Below are positions 1 to 10,627 of a stretch of DNA of 64,000 bases, piece by piece. The position numbers and the translations under genes are program-made. The stretch is from Holothuria scabra (lineage: Eukaryota > Echinodermata > Holothuroidea > Aspidochirotida > Holothuriidae). Position 1 is the first letter of the stretch. Each line of letters opens with the position of its first letter. Location of the stretch: positions 43,308,846-43,372,845 of the forward strand of contig CM074193.1 in NCBI GenBank assembly GCA_037179385.1. Reading direction: 5' to 3'. A model generated the notes under the pieces. That model was not told the DNA's origin. It did no database searches and saw only the letters and a program-made list of their open reading frames with translations.

Positions 1-19
1 GTTTCATTCTTGTCTTCAG

Positions 20-156
20 ATTTTCCAGTCATTGCCATAATTCTTCCTGTGATTGTGATATTACTTTTATTTGCCATGATACCTCTCTGGAGGCAAAGAC
101 GCCGAATAGTTAAATCGACGGATAGCTTTGAAGTGCGTTTTCTAAGAATCAACTGA
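20..156 (+). CDS. Terminal exon of a membrane protein (transmembrane segment and short cytoplasmic tail), partial gene
   Basis: A pyrimidine-rich acceptor (tcttgtcttcag) ends at base 19. The exon then reads, after a split first codon, a strongly hydrophobic stretch (VIAIILPVIVILLLFAMIPL) followed by basic residues WRQRRR and a short tail ending in TGA at 154-156. This is the layout of a type I single-pass receptor whose ectodomain exons lie left of the window. The split codon (one base from the previous exon plus 'at') is the same phase as the transmembrane exons at 27530 and 43291, which belong to Ig-domain genes, so this is probably a third member of that tandem family. The tail is short and lacks the FYHV motif of the other two. 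Family membership is inferred from phase and position because no Ig domain is visible here. Confidence 0.55.
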
Positions 157-1530
157 TGAGGTCTTAACAACGAAGGGTGAAGCTTTGTGCCATATCGACG
201 ATTTTCGATTAGTAGCTTGGCACCTTTAACCAAAAATTGAAGCAAGTATCCCAGTAGCAAAATGCCCGGCAAACTTTAGTCCTGACAGTAGCACAACTTC
301 CATCTGAGAAAGAGTGGACTAAGCTCTCTGCCAAAGTTTTGTAGTTTTGTCTGTGCAGGGTTAACTATATTTCACAGAGGAACCACAGATGAATTACCTC
401 GAGCGACTTGTATACCCTAAGCCTGAAATTACGTTTAACATGATACTCGTACAACATACCACTGTCTATCCATGAATTGCAAGGAATAACACATAACTGT
501 GTTAGAAAAATTGAGGCCAAGCAACTTTAAGTGTACCTCAAGTCAAAAATTTCAAAAACTGTTATTAAAAACTTTGAAAAATGAATTATAACAGTCTAAT
601 TTCCATCTTCATAGGACATTCCTGAGGTGAGATATATTGTTGAAGTTTATTCACTCAACTTAAAATGGTACACTGCGCAGTACAAAGTGTGATAACACTC
701 TTAATCCTACGGGGGATGCTATTAATCAAGCCCTCTCTGTACAACATGCTATGTAAGCAAACAGGAAGTGTTCGAGGTCATAAAAACATTTTTAATCCTA
801 AAGGGAAACACTAACAAAGCAGGTAATATGAGTTGTTCAACAAGAAGGTCACAATTGATTGCGTAATAGACTTATTTGTTTTTAAGTGAATAAAATTTAA
901 CATTTTATATCTCGCCTCATCCTGTGAAGATGAGAGTTAGACTAATAGAATGTATTATTCATGGTCTTTAATATACATTTTTGAATTTTTTGACTTGAGG
1001 TACACCGTATTCCTTAAGAAAATGCTTGACAAAACTGTTTTTGATTGAAAAATATCGATATCACAACGAAAAGGGAAACCATTCCTTAAGAAGAGACAAA
1101 CTTTAGCAATACCTTCACCTTGTTCTAACAGTTGCTATGAAGTTGCTTTGAAGAACTCACCGTCCTAAAAAAATGCATGCATGTTTGTCACACTTGTAGT
1201 GTTAAAATTATGTAATGTGAATTATGTATATTACAAACCGTATGAAATATAACTCAATTCTAAGATTTTTCACTGAACGTTAATCGAAGCTTTGCAATTA
1301 CGTCATCGGGACATTCATGCCAAATACACAATGGTTTTGCTGAGCTTATACAGGATTAGTACACATTGATCGAAAAAGTATGTCTAGTGTGGTCTACCAC
1401 GTAGTAACATGCACTGCAATATGGCCGCTGGGAAGTATTATGACGTCATGACTTCCCATTAAATCTCTGCCTATATTCTTTATGCATGCCTCTATGTTGC
1501 TTCTTTAGAATGCAACAAACACCCCCCAGT

Positions 1531-1803
1531 AGATCAAAGGCGGTGTGAGGTGTAGCTGGTATCTGGGTTTGTGACATGTTCTATGCCCTCAAGATTTCCA
1601 TCCTTTCATTTTTTCACACTGCATGGAAAGAAACTAAAACATAATGCTTGACTGACCTGTTATCATTAGCACCAAATTTTTCGTAACTTTTATGTATTTT
1701 GGTATATCTGGTTCTGTTAATAGTTTGTTCAGATGTGAGACCTGACTTTATCAATTGCGCATATATTGTGCTTCAATTTTTCCATGAGGTGATAAGATGT
1801 AAC
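1531..1803 (+). repeat. Diverged repeat A, copy 1
   Basis: Begins agatcaaaggcggtg and ends near ataagatgtaac. The same ordered blocks recur at 31841-32095: agatcaaaggcggtg, a ccctcaag block, a tttcatttt...cacantgcatg block, and a gatgt...cctgactntatcaat block ending in ataagat. The two copies are clearly related but diverged by substitutions and small indels. They lie downstream of two different Ig-type genes in the same orientation, so they may be part of an old segmental duplication or a dispersed repeat. Confidence 0.6.
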
Positions 1804-2209
1804 AAGGCAAGAATATGTTATCATGGTACGCATTTACTCTAATTTTGATTCCACGAATTAACTTTCTAACCAAACCCTTAGAAAGAAGAAAATTAGATAA
1901 TACATTTTCTGTGGGAAAACGAAGTTCCTCTGTATCTGAGCACTGTTTAGTTCAGGAGATAACAACTTTCTCGAGAAATCAATTTTCACTCCGTCGGAAG
2001 GATATTTTACTATGGGGGGCGGGCGCCATTTTCAAATATTGCCCATGATTAACTGCGTACCTACCACGCAAATTCTAACAAAGACAACGTTCAAAACAAC
2101 CTTGCAATTTTTATCGGTTTGGGAAAGAGGAATTCGGGCATATTTGAAAAGCCCCGTCGTCTTTGGCGGTTCATCTCACTGATTTTGAAATATTGAGCAA
2201 TGTTTTTAA

Positions 2210-2450
2210 TTTTGTCCAAAGCTTAGGCTTATTTATAAACTCGACACAGCCTTACGTTTTGAGCGTTATTTTCCGCCTAAAGATGTACAAGTGAATCGTG
2301 CTAACATTTATGTTTGTAAACGTTGTTGAAGGTCCCTTGCAGTTTCTTCCTTTGTGTCTTACTTATGATCTCACATACGATTACAAACCCACTTTCGAAA
2401 TCCGACTGTGATGAGGTAGACCATAAGTGCCCATAACTATGCATACCATC
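2210..2450 (+). repeat. Diverged repeat B, copy 1
   Basis: Shares ordered blocks with 29346-29590: tcc(a/t)aagctta, ctcgacacagcc(t/g)tacg, a ttattttcc/ctgttttcc block, and a ga(t/a)gaggta(g/c)ac(c)attaagtgc-type block. Both copies have the same orientation and lie downstream of Ig-type genes. The match is patchy and old. Confidence 0.5.
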
Positions 2451-3162
2451 GAGAAAGACAAATTTTTGGGGGAACATCATTTTCCCCAGAAAAAGGTTAT
2501 ATCCTGAACTGTTTACTAACCTTTGAAATATAAAACAAAAATAGTCCGAATAAATAACCACCGGTATTAGGGCTCACCAACAAGGATAAAAATGTAATGG
2601 AACATCAATAGCTTGATACCAGGGGAGGTTGCTCCCCCCCCCCCCGACGGACCAGAATCGTCTGTCAGCGCCCTTTTTAGGTTTTTAACTTACTTTAATC
2701 TTGCACCACTATTTGCAAAAGACATAATTTAATAGCGTTTTTTTAAGACCTAGATGCCAAATGCTGAAACAGCCACCAGTAACTGTACTCTCTGCATTTT
2801 CTTCTTCTGATGATGAAAAGAGTCTTCTGTAATATAGTGATATGTTTTGCCGAAACGTATCTTCATGCTTTACTAATGAATGTTTTCGCTGCGCTAAGTT
2901 CATTGCTTCCCCGCAAAACGTGATGATTAGCTTACAAAATACACCGACTGACATTAAACTCACCCAAAAATGTACACCGAACGGTGATTAATTTCCATCA
3001 CTTTTCCCCCTGTAAGATTGCTTGCTATTTAGCTCTAGTAGGTTTAATCTTTATCTTCACAAAGTAGCCCATTATAACATTAAAATCCTAAATCGAGACC
3101 TGAAAATAATACAAAATATAACGACCGCCTTCATACTAGAATATGAAAGAGAGGGATGATAA

Positions 3163-3475
3163 CATGGGCGTCCGCAGGAAGAGGCAAAGGGGGAACTTGC
3201 CCTCCCCTGGAAATCAAAAAACCTGAAAAGACGAAGAAAACATAAAGAAAAAGACGAAGAAAAATTAACATCACCAGTTCTTAACAGTTCACTCAGTGTT
3301 TTTATATTCGTTTATATGCGGTAAATAGGCTTTAGAAATACCATTTCCAGCTATCGGGGAGGTGTTTTGGCCCAAAATTTTCTTGCGCTCCACGCCACTT
3401 CATGGTGGGGCGGAACTTTTCCCCTAAAAGAATGTTGTCATCCCCCCTTTAATTCCTCTTCTGTGGGGGCCCATG
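3163..3475. mobile_element. hAT-like MITE (313 bp)
   Basis: The left end catgggcgtccgcaggaag and the inverted right end (read on the - strand catgggcccccacagaag) form imperfect terminal inverted repeats. Flanking 8-mers are gatgataa (3155-3162) and gatggaaa (3476-3483), matching at 6 of 8 positions, consistent with an aged 8-bp target duplication of the hAT type. No transposase is encoded. The C/G runs just inside the ends resemble those of the other hAT-like elements in the window. Confidence 0.55.
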
Positions 3476-4344
3476 GATGGAAAATCTAAACATGTTTTAA
3501 TAGAAAAACTTGCTGTTGAGAAATGGCAAAGAAGTCTTCTACCAGATTCGGAAAATCAAACGGAAAGTCTGAAAAGCCGTGGCTTTGATCGTGCTCAACT
3601 CCGTGCTGAGGGGCAGGGTATTTACTCCTTAGAAGCGTCCCTGCAGACAATTTTCTGACCGAAATCCACCCCCCACTGCTTGATACCTCAGTGTTTTGGT
3701 TTTTCAAATCATTCGTAATTGAAAATCGAAGTGCAATAATGATAGAAATTTGAGGCTGTCACCGTACATTCCACCCAAGTCGTAAATTCAAGAAATATTT
3801 AAGCAGAACCTATCTTTGAAAAAGAAACCTTCAATAAAGCTTAGCAATTCGTATAACTACAACAGCAATGTATTTGTAAAACAAAAATTGTACGGAACAG
3901 TCGATAAAATCCTGTTTCTCCTAGCATCTTGGTTGATGCATCAAAGTTGATGTTTAAGGTACTAGAGTACTGATAGAGGGTGGTGTGGGGCTGCTGTAGT
4001 TACCTTCCACCCCCATGTGGCTCCACCAGCTTTTCAATTCACAATTTACGTTTAACACGAAAATGTATCCCAATGTCAAGGCTTCAAGGTTTACGTTCTA
4101 TTGCAGTGTGTGGACCATCAGAAACACATGGCAAAAGGTATATCTTTAAGGTTATCTGCCATGGCTACCGCTGTTAGAAAAAACTACGATTCTTAATTAA
4201 AGTGACCTACCACTGGTTCATTAGTGTAGTTAGCTCCCTCAATGACTAACAGTTTTGATTATCATTCTTGTTTAATAGAAGCTAAACACTTTAGGAGCTC
4301 AAATAAATGCTGGCTTAAATATGCACTGGTACACATGGGCTAGA

Positions 4345-4460
4345 TTTAGTTAGATGAAGCTTTACCTCTCCACTTTTAACCAATTGATTAAGTCGAGCAG
4401 GTCACGACCTGTTTCCAGTTGTGGCTCACTCGCTTGTTTTACCTACTCCTTTGCTTATGC
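4345..4460 (-). repeat. Short interspersed repeat S, fragment 1
   Basis: Contains ttagttagatg, taagtcgagc, tttccagttgtggctcact and gcttgtttt in the same order as 29083-29200 and as the reverse complement of 57937-58215. Orientation is called relative to the longest copy, which reads forward at 57937-58215. The four copies indicate a dispersed, SINE-sized family. Confidence 0.55.
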
Positions 4461-4970
4461 TGAGCAGCCACCACAATGGCACCAATGGGTCAGGTTAGGT
4501 AAGGTTAAATGGAATTTTACCGTTCAGTTTCCAACCAAATGGCAACCACGGGATCAATTTACTCATGGTGCATTGGAGGGTTGGGTCCCATTTAAATTTC
4601 ACATGTGTTAAGTAAACCACGACTGGTTAAATTAAGTATTTTAACTAGGTCGTCTTTTCACTGGTAAGGTACTATGTTAAATGTCGAGCAGTAGTTCAAC
4701 CTTTGCTCTTACTGCCGAGTGTGTTTCTTGCTCAAATTTGGTTCAGTATACGAAATAATATGTTTCATGTTGGAGTTTCGGGTAGGACTTCGCTTTGCTC
4801 GTGAGTTAAGTAAAACCAGATCATGATATCGCAATTTTTATAACTTTCCCTAAACTTTTCTTAAATTGATGGTGTCTCATGTTTTGGGGTATTGGAAACA
4901 TCACACGCTTCAGCCTCAGTCCCTCTGGGAATTTAGGAACCGGTGATGGTCTGCAACTGTGGACTAAGTA

Positions 4971-5032
4971 AGTTAGATGGCGTTTTAAGGCCCAGTTTTC
5001 AAGCGATTGCTCAAATTGAGCGACAGCCCATT
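4971..5032 (-). repeat. Short interspersed repeat S, fragment 2
   Basis: Short block gttagatgg...ttttaaggcccagtttt...caaattgagcgac aligning to the head of the copy at 29083 (gttagatag...tttacgggccagttct...caagtcgagcc). Truncated and diverged. Confidence 0.4.
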
Positions 5033-5520
5033 CGCCAATAATTTGCGACTTGTCAACTGATTATGACCAAGATTGCTCGACGATGGTCGGTTTAGTCAGT
5101 GATGGTCGGCGGCTGGTGCCGGTGTGTCGGGAAATATTCAGCATAATATTAACAATGAAGTTGAACTCTTGATTAAGGTTCACAGAATGTTTCCAATTAC
5201 TTCGCAACCTCCAGCTTGGTAATCATTGCCGAGCATCGCTGAGCGCAGCTGAATATTCCCCGATGGGTTGTCGATATGTGTGAAGGGGGTGTATAAACTC
5301 GTTTGTGTTTGTGGTTTGTGGCTCATCCGTCCACCCGATCGCAGATCCAAATTGTAAAAGAATTATACCAACGAGCGCCTTCAGTATGCCCAATAACACC
5401 ACCAATCACACATCTCTCAAGCAAAAATCGACGACATTGCATATATTTACCTACATTCTGCAGGGAATCTTCCCAAATGCTTTTGCGTGTGCTCCATTAG
5501 CGACAAAACGTCGGAACCAA

Positions 5521-5543
5521 CCGACCGACCGACCGACCGACCG
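5521..5543 (+). repeat. (CCGA)n microsatellite
   Basis: Five consecutive ccga units followed by ccgcg. Confidence 0.9.
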
Positions 5544-6132
5544 CGTGGACTCTGCTAAGGTGTGTATGGTTATAAAGTTAAAAACTTGCAGGATTCTTTT
5601 CTTTTAATTGGCAGCTTCTTATTGCGTGTGGTACTTGAAGCATATTTTGCCACATGCAATGCGGCAAAGTTTCATCAGGTAGGCCCTACTCATGGAATAA
5701 GGAATAATGCTGTCAAGATGACATGATTGGTGGTTACTTTGACTCCATCCATCTGTAAATCTTATGTACTACAGCTGTATAATTTTTGAGGACTGTTGCT
5801 ACTTTAAGAATTAACCCAAAATAAAATTTCAAAAACAAATCAGTTAGTCTACGTTCTATTTTTATAGCTGTGATATAACAATATTTAACAATTGCGTTCT
5901 TCAGTTGCCGTACAATCCCGAATTTGCGAATCCCAACCCTCTAAACGGTTCGCTACTGATGACGTTGGGCCATAAATTGAGTCAAAGCAACTGAAACCGG
6001 TCTAGCCTTCTGGTCACAGAGACTAAACCAACAATAATTAACCCCCCGGCACATAATCTATAATGCCACCCAAGTCTTTCGTATGAAATCTACACTAAAG
6101 ATTTCGGGCCTTTACTTCAAATGTGCTTTTAG

Positions 6133-6180
6133 TTTGCAGACTACCCCTGTGACGTCAGATGGTGCACCGCCTACCCTTAC
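6133..6180 (+). repeat. 48-bp direct repeat, left copy
   Basis: Starts tttgcagactacccctgtga and ends cgcctacccttac. It is identical to 6346-6393, with the copies 213 bp apart. Confidence 0.85.
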
Positions 6181-6345
6181 TTTACTATAAAAATTTTGGT
6201 CAAATGATGTATCTCGTGGGATCTTTGTCTCATGTAAACCGAATTTACTGTGGAGAGGATACAGAATTTTACTGTTACACTCCCCTTCCACACTACTGGT
6301 AATAAAGGCAACATCCGCCGGGAATTGTTACAGTGTACGGCAGTC

Positions 6346-6393
6346 TTTGCAGACTACCCCTGTGACGTCAGATGGTGCACCGCCTACCCTTAC
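6346..6393 (+). repeat. 48-bp direct repeat, right copy
   Basis: Identical to 6133-6180. Both copies contain the cAMP-response-like octamer tgacgtca. The 165-bp spacer shows no reading frame. Confidence 0.85.
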
Positions 6394-7566
6394 ACTACCT
6401 AAATTGGTACATTCTTCCGCATCCGCCAAAATTTTTCAATTTCCTTACCGGGTATAATGTCAAGAATCCAAACTTTTGTCCAAATCAAGCAGCTGCCAAA
6501 TTTTTTCCATTTTTTTTTTTTTTGGAAAATGGCAACAATTTTGGCTCTCCGCAATCTACATCTTCAAACAGTAATTGTGCGCACTAAAAAAGTCAGAAAA
6601 GTTGGGAACGTGCTTCCCCTTCCTCCTGGGAAAGAAAGTTGGGCCAAGCCACCATGACGGTGATATGGTTCATCATGCATGGTTAGTTCTGCCAAGTTTT
6701 TTTAGAGTAAGTTAACTCTTGAAAAACGGAAACTCTAATTTCAAATGTCGCATTTTAAATGTTGCATTCAAGATTTCAGAAGTTTCATTTCCTCTCACTT
6801 AGAGGTACCGTATCTCTCTGCAGAAAGTTCTCAGACAAGTGAAAATGTAACGACGAAACAAAATTTACCAGAAGTAACTACAAATTTGGGCAGTATTTCC
6901 GAAGCAATATTTCTCCAGCCTCCCTTTACTGTCTTGCGCACACTGTTAAAACACTGGGTTATGTTTTGTTGGGCAAAATTTCTTGTAAATATATTGGTCA
7001 ATATTTAACTAGGTAACAATTAAAATTTAGTTCCTACCCATGACAATTGCAACTATCCAATCAATGGTTCATGTGAGGACCATCTTTATCCAATAGTCAA
7101 GGAATACTTTTTTTAATTTTTTTTTGTTGGGCAATTAGTTTTTGTTTTACCTGATGTTAGGTTAAAAGTTGAGTAGATTCGTGGTTGACGGTTTTGCACG
7201 GAACAACCCACGTGTAACCATTTCGTGCTTCACATGTTTTCGTATAACGGAACAATGGTGCTATAATTTGAAACACTTTTTCAACATAGATTTTTCTGTT
7301 GGAACATAAAATCAAGCTCTAGTTTCATAAAACTATCAAAGCACTACTACGAACTTGAACAGCTGTGTAAGATATTTTGCAAGTTGTACTTGACGCAAAA
7401 AACAGTATCCAATGAGATAGCATATTCCTGAGTATTTTCTTTCAAGTCTAGATACCAGCTTTTAGCTCAAACTGCGAAAAATTTTAAACCACAATCCGCT
7501 AGTACACACTGCATGGAGTACAAGGGAGCACAGCTTTGAGGGTTAAGGCTTCTTCGGGAAGTTTGG

Positions 7567-7614
7567 ATCGCATCTCGGCCTTTTGGCTAAGATCATGTGT
7601 AGTATCTGTCCTTT
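7567..7614 (+). pseudogene. Truncated U2 snRNA 5' end
   Basis: The segment starts atcgcatctcggccttttgg and continues ctaagatcatgtgtagtatc then tgtccttt. This matches the first ~48 nt of metazoan U2 snRNA with about three substitutions. It keeps the CTCGGCCTTTTGGCTAAGATCA hairpin region and the GTAGTA branch-point-pairing sequence. The similarity then stops: the U2 Sm site and 3' domain are not visible. This is therefore a 5' fragment, probably made by retrotransposition with template switching, and not a working U2 gene. No upstream snRNA promoter could be recognised. Confidence 0.75.
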
Positions 7615-7951
7615 CCAACCAGTCTAGAATGGAGCCATACATGAGGTTGGTCGTTAAGTGTTATCCTTCAGTGAACATTATAGCTTCTGCGGGAAGCAGT
7701 TTCAAGTTTGGTTTCACCTAACGGCCCTTTGCCAGCGGGGCGAGAGGACTTTAGAAAAAAGTTACTACTGCACCATCACAGCTTTCGGTTATTTTGTGTC
7801 AAGAATACGGAACGTATTAGTGTAAAGACGAAACGTCGAGACATAATCTTTTGTACGTACGGAGCCGTACACCGACCTCACTCTTTCCTCGTTAATATTA
7901 ACGTAGTGATGTAGGCAGCACATCCAAATTTTGGCCCTTTCAAAGAAAAGT

Positions 7952-8160
7952 CTACTTGGAAACTGTCTTGTCCGAGAACGCTTCAGTGCGACGTGTAACC
8001 GTCTTCATCGGTAACGCAACTGGTTTATTGGCAAGTGGGACAAAAGCCGGAGAATCACTGCCCAGACGGGAAAGAAACCCACGTAGGTCTACATCTTGCT
8101 GGATTTGAACCCACGTCCCAGTGAAGCATCTTTTTGTGCAGCACATTGAATGGTCCACCC
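7952..8160 (-). repeat. Possible tRNA-derived short repeat
   Basis: On the - strand this stretch contains a perfect RNA polymerase III B-box (GTTCAAATC, + positions 8102-8110) within gggacgtgggttcaaatcc, resembling a tRNA T-arm. A convincing A-box and full cloverleaf are not seen. The LTR element is inserted just to the right. It could be a SINE head or chance. Confidence 0.35.
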
Positions 8161-8179
8161 TGTCCGTGAAAGTGGGCTA

Positions 8180-9419
8180 TGTTACGAGGTCCTGGGTAAT
8201 GGCCTAACAGATGAGTGGTTATGTATTTAAATGTGTTGGAAGCCCAGTGTTATTCAGCAAATTATTTTCGAAAGATCTTGTCATTGTTTAGACTTGGACG
8301 GGTCATTGACATCTGATGTGATTAGTTCGACTTTCTAGAATGTATGTATACATAGATTTATACGTAAGATCTACTATTAGTATGTTATAAGACTCACCAT
8401 GTTGTTTATTGGTTGCCGCTATCTCGCCATGCTGAGCGGTAGTTACGCGATGCATCTAGGAGGTTCGTCTGCGAGGAATTCTGTGATGAAAGCAGGTCAA
8501 GTTTGTGACCCAAATTCACCGAACATTCGACAAGCGAACGCGTTGGTTCCAGCATTTACTCTTCTTGGAAAAACATCGAAGAAATGTGCAGTGTCATCAC
8601 GGAAGTTGTAAACATGTTATTTTAGAAACTTACCTGCAAGATGTAGAACGTTCCGGAATTTGAGAACGAACTGTTTTTATACTAGGACCGTTTTATTGAT
8701 AAAATGTTGCGACATTCAAAATGGAGGAGACAAATTCACGTCGGTTCTGAGAAGTTATTTTCGTGATTTCAACGAAGTCTTTGGACTCAGTGAGCTTTTG
8801 CTGTAAATTCTTACAGTTCATTCAGCAATATTTGTCGTCGGAGAGTTGGAGAAGTTCCGGTCTCCTTTGGAAGGAGGCATTGCCGAAAGAGGTTGTCGGA
8901 AAGAAGTTCTGACTGCTCCTTCATTGTTGATTGCTGTTTTGTTGGTTCCTCCTGTCCCGTTCGTTTTGGAGTCATCGCTAGAGAAGAGTTGACTGTCAAT
9001 TTTGCTGGGAGAAGTAGAAAGTCGTCGGATCCCAGGGGAAGACTTCACGACATAAAGACAACATAAGCCTCGGTAGTTGCAGACGGCAGTTGCAGTCGTC
9101 GTTTGAAATTATAAATTTACGCGGTGAAGAGAATACGCAAGTCGCAAATCGCCGTGTAAAAGCATCAGCACAAGAAACAGCGTGGTTGAGTGTTTTTGAA
9201 TATCTGTTCTCCTGTAAACTGTGAGTAATTCCATTTTTGTAAACATTGTAGTTCTGATACTTGTTATATATTGTTTTATTGTTTTCTCACATAAATTGCT
9301 AGACTTCTCCATTTTTTGTGTGTTTGTCTTCCCAATTTTCGAACTCCCGGTCGTCTCAGAAATTATTCTATCTTTCCAAAAAGGTTAAATTCATACCAAC
9401 AGACTAACAGGTCGTAACA
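8180..9419 (+). repeat. 5' LTR (LTR1)
   Basis: 1240 bp, TGTTACGA...TCGTAACA. In its first half it differs at many sites from LTR2 and LTR3 (e.g. cctgggtaatgg versus cctaagtaatgg). In its second half it is almost identical to LTR2. This pattern places the crossover inside LTR2. Confidence 0.92.
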
Positions 9420-9422
9420 ATT

Positions 9423-9441
9423 TGGGGGCCTCGATCCGGGA
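9423..9441 (+). promoter_or_regulatory. Primer binding site, copy A
   Basis: tgggggcctcgatccggga, three bases after the LTR. It matches the tRNA-Pro-type primer binding site (TGGGGGCTCGTCCGGGA) if two single extra bases are allowed. Copy B has the identical sequence. Primer identity is an inference. Confidence 0.5.
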
Positions 9442-9605
9442 ACGGTCTACGTACTAGTGCCGTTCTGTGTAATTTGCGTTGTTTTAGAAAATTGTGGAGG
9501 CACCCAACTGTTTTGCTGTCTGTTGGAAGTGATTGCGTAGTGCTGTGGAATTTCGTGATCATACTTGTGTTGTCTAGCAATAGTGAGAAAGCAAAACAAG
9601 TAAAT

Positions 9606-10627
9606 ATGAATTTCAATGTTGAGGAATTTCTCAAAACTGTTACGTGGGAAAGTTTTGAACGGCTCAAGAAGCCAGAGTTAATGAAAGTTGCTAAGCATTA
9701 CGAATTGGACGTAAAACATGCAATGAGGAAACACTGTTTAAGAATTTGCTGATTGATTTGTTGGTTGATGAGGAGATATTTAATGAGTCGTATCTGAACA
9801 AAAAAGGGGAAGTCCCGACTGAAATTGGTGATGCCGTCCAGTTAAAAAAACTGGAAGTCGAAATGGAAAAATTAAGGATGGAGAAATTTAGGTTGGCACA
9901 TGAAAGACGACTAAAGGAATCGGAAATTCAGGCCAAAATAAAGTCTGATTCTGATTCATCCTCCTCATCAGCCCCTCGGTCGCAGTAGTTTGATGCATTG
10001 AAGTAGGTTACATTAAATTGCTGCCAAGGTTCACAGAAATTGAAGTTGACAAGTATTTTATCCACTTCGTAAAGGTGGCTGAAAGTACGAAGTGGCCCAA
10101 AGAGAATTGGACGCTGCTTTTACAGAGTAGTTTTGTGGGTAAGGCTCCGAGAGGTTTACTCGGCACTTCCCTCTGAGAAAAGTTTTAACTTCGATGAAGT
10201 AAAGCAGGCGATCCTTAAGGCGTATGAGCTTGTGCCAGAGGCCTACAGACAAACATTTAGGGGTACCAAGAAAAGCGTGGACCAGACACATGTTGAGTTT
10301 GCTAGGGTAAAGGAGCGAATGTTTGATAGGTGGCTCCGATCAAAAGAGGTGGGGAGTGACGTTAGAAAATTGAGGGAATTGTGTTTGATCGAAGAGTTTA
10401 AGAGGTGTATTCATCCAGACATCAGAAGGCATCTTGATGAAACCAAAGTTGAAAATCTACATAGTGCTGCAACGAAAGCAGATGATTATGCCCTAACCCA
10501 CAAATTAAACCCCAGCAAGGTATTTCAGGCTAAAACCCCGTTCCAGGCAAAATCAAACTCACCTGGATCTCAAGATAATAAAGGGAAACCTGAGTCAAAG
10601 GGAGAGCGTGGTAAAGGGAATAACTAG
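9606..10627 (+). pseudogene. Gag (capsid) coding region, copy A, broken by frameshifts
   Basis: The likely start is ATG 9606 (MNFNVEEFLKTVTWESFERL). The frame is lost near 9720-9750 and resumes in another frame (LIDLLVDEEIFNESYL), with a lysine/glutamate-rich coiled-coil-like segment (LEVEMEKLRMEKFRL) and an acidic serine run. A TAG at 9986-9988 ends this piece; copy B has CAG there. The next ~120 bases are open in a third frame, then capsid resumes at 10133 with AYELVPEAYRQTFRG, resembling the SCAN domain, known to derive from Gmr1-like gag capsid. It ends at a TAG (10625-10627) in the same frame as the zinc knuckle that follows. Capsid packages element RNA in the cytoplasm; this copy cannot make an intact one. 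Confidence 0.8.

Larger units (their letters stand above)
157..3162. other. Non-coding stretch downstream of the first Ig-type gene
   Basis: No convincing coding region; the open frames are short and lack recognisable domains. It contains the diverged repeats at 1531-1803 and 2210-2450 and a C-homopolymer near 2633-2645. AATAAA-type signals are too common in this AT-rich DNA to assign a polyadenylation site. Confidence 0.5.
3484..7566. other. Non-coding stretch with short repeats
   Basis: No supported gene. It holds two fragments of the short interspersed repeat (4345-4460, 4971-5032), a (CCGA)n tract, and a 48-bp direct repeat pair. A serine/threonine-rich open stretch at about 6824-6895 follows a good acceptor (tctctctgcag) and might be a stray stem exon, but nothing confirms it. 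Confidence 0.45.

Noticed and set aside
5223..5607. Overlapping open frames near the (CCGA)n repeat
   Set aside because: Low-complexity translation with no domain and no splice context.
6824..6895. Serine/threonine-rich stretch after tctctctgcag that might be an exon
   Set aside because: A good acceptor and stem-like residues, but no clear donor, no partner exon and no paralogous sequence in the other Ig genes.
8102..8110. B-box suggesting a tRNA gene on the - strand
   Set aside because: No cloverleaf with acceptor, D and anticodon arms could be drawn. Kept only as a possible tRNA-derived repeat.
8399..8611. Open frame starting MLFIGCRYLAMLSGSY, repeated at 14177 and 19601
   Set aside because: It lies within the LTRs and repeats only because the LTR does. 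The frame differs among copies and has no known domain.
9404..9667. Repeated - strand open frames opposite gag and protease (also at 10714, 15183 and 16492)
   Set aside because: They are shadows of the + strand gag-pol coding and are conserved only because the element is duplicated.
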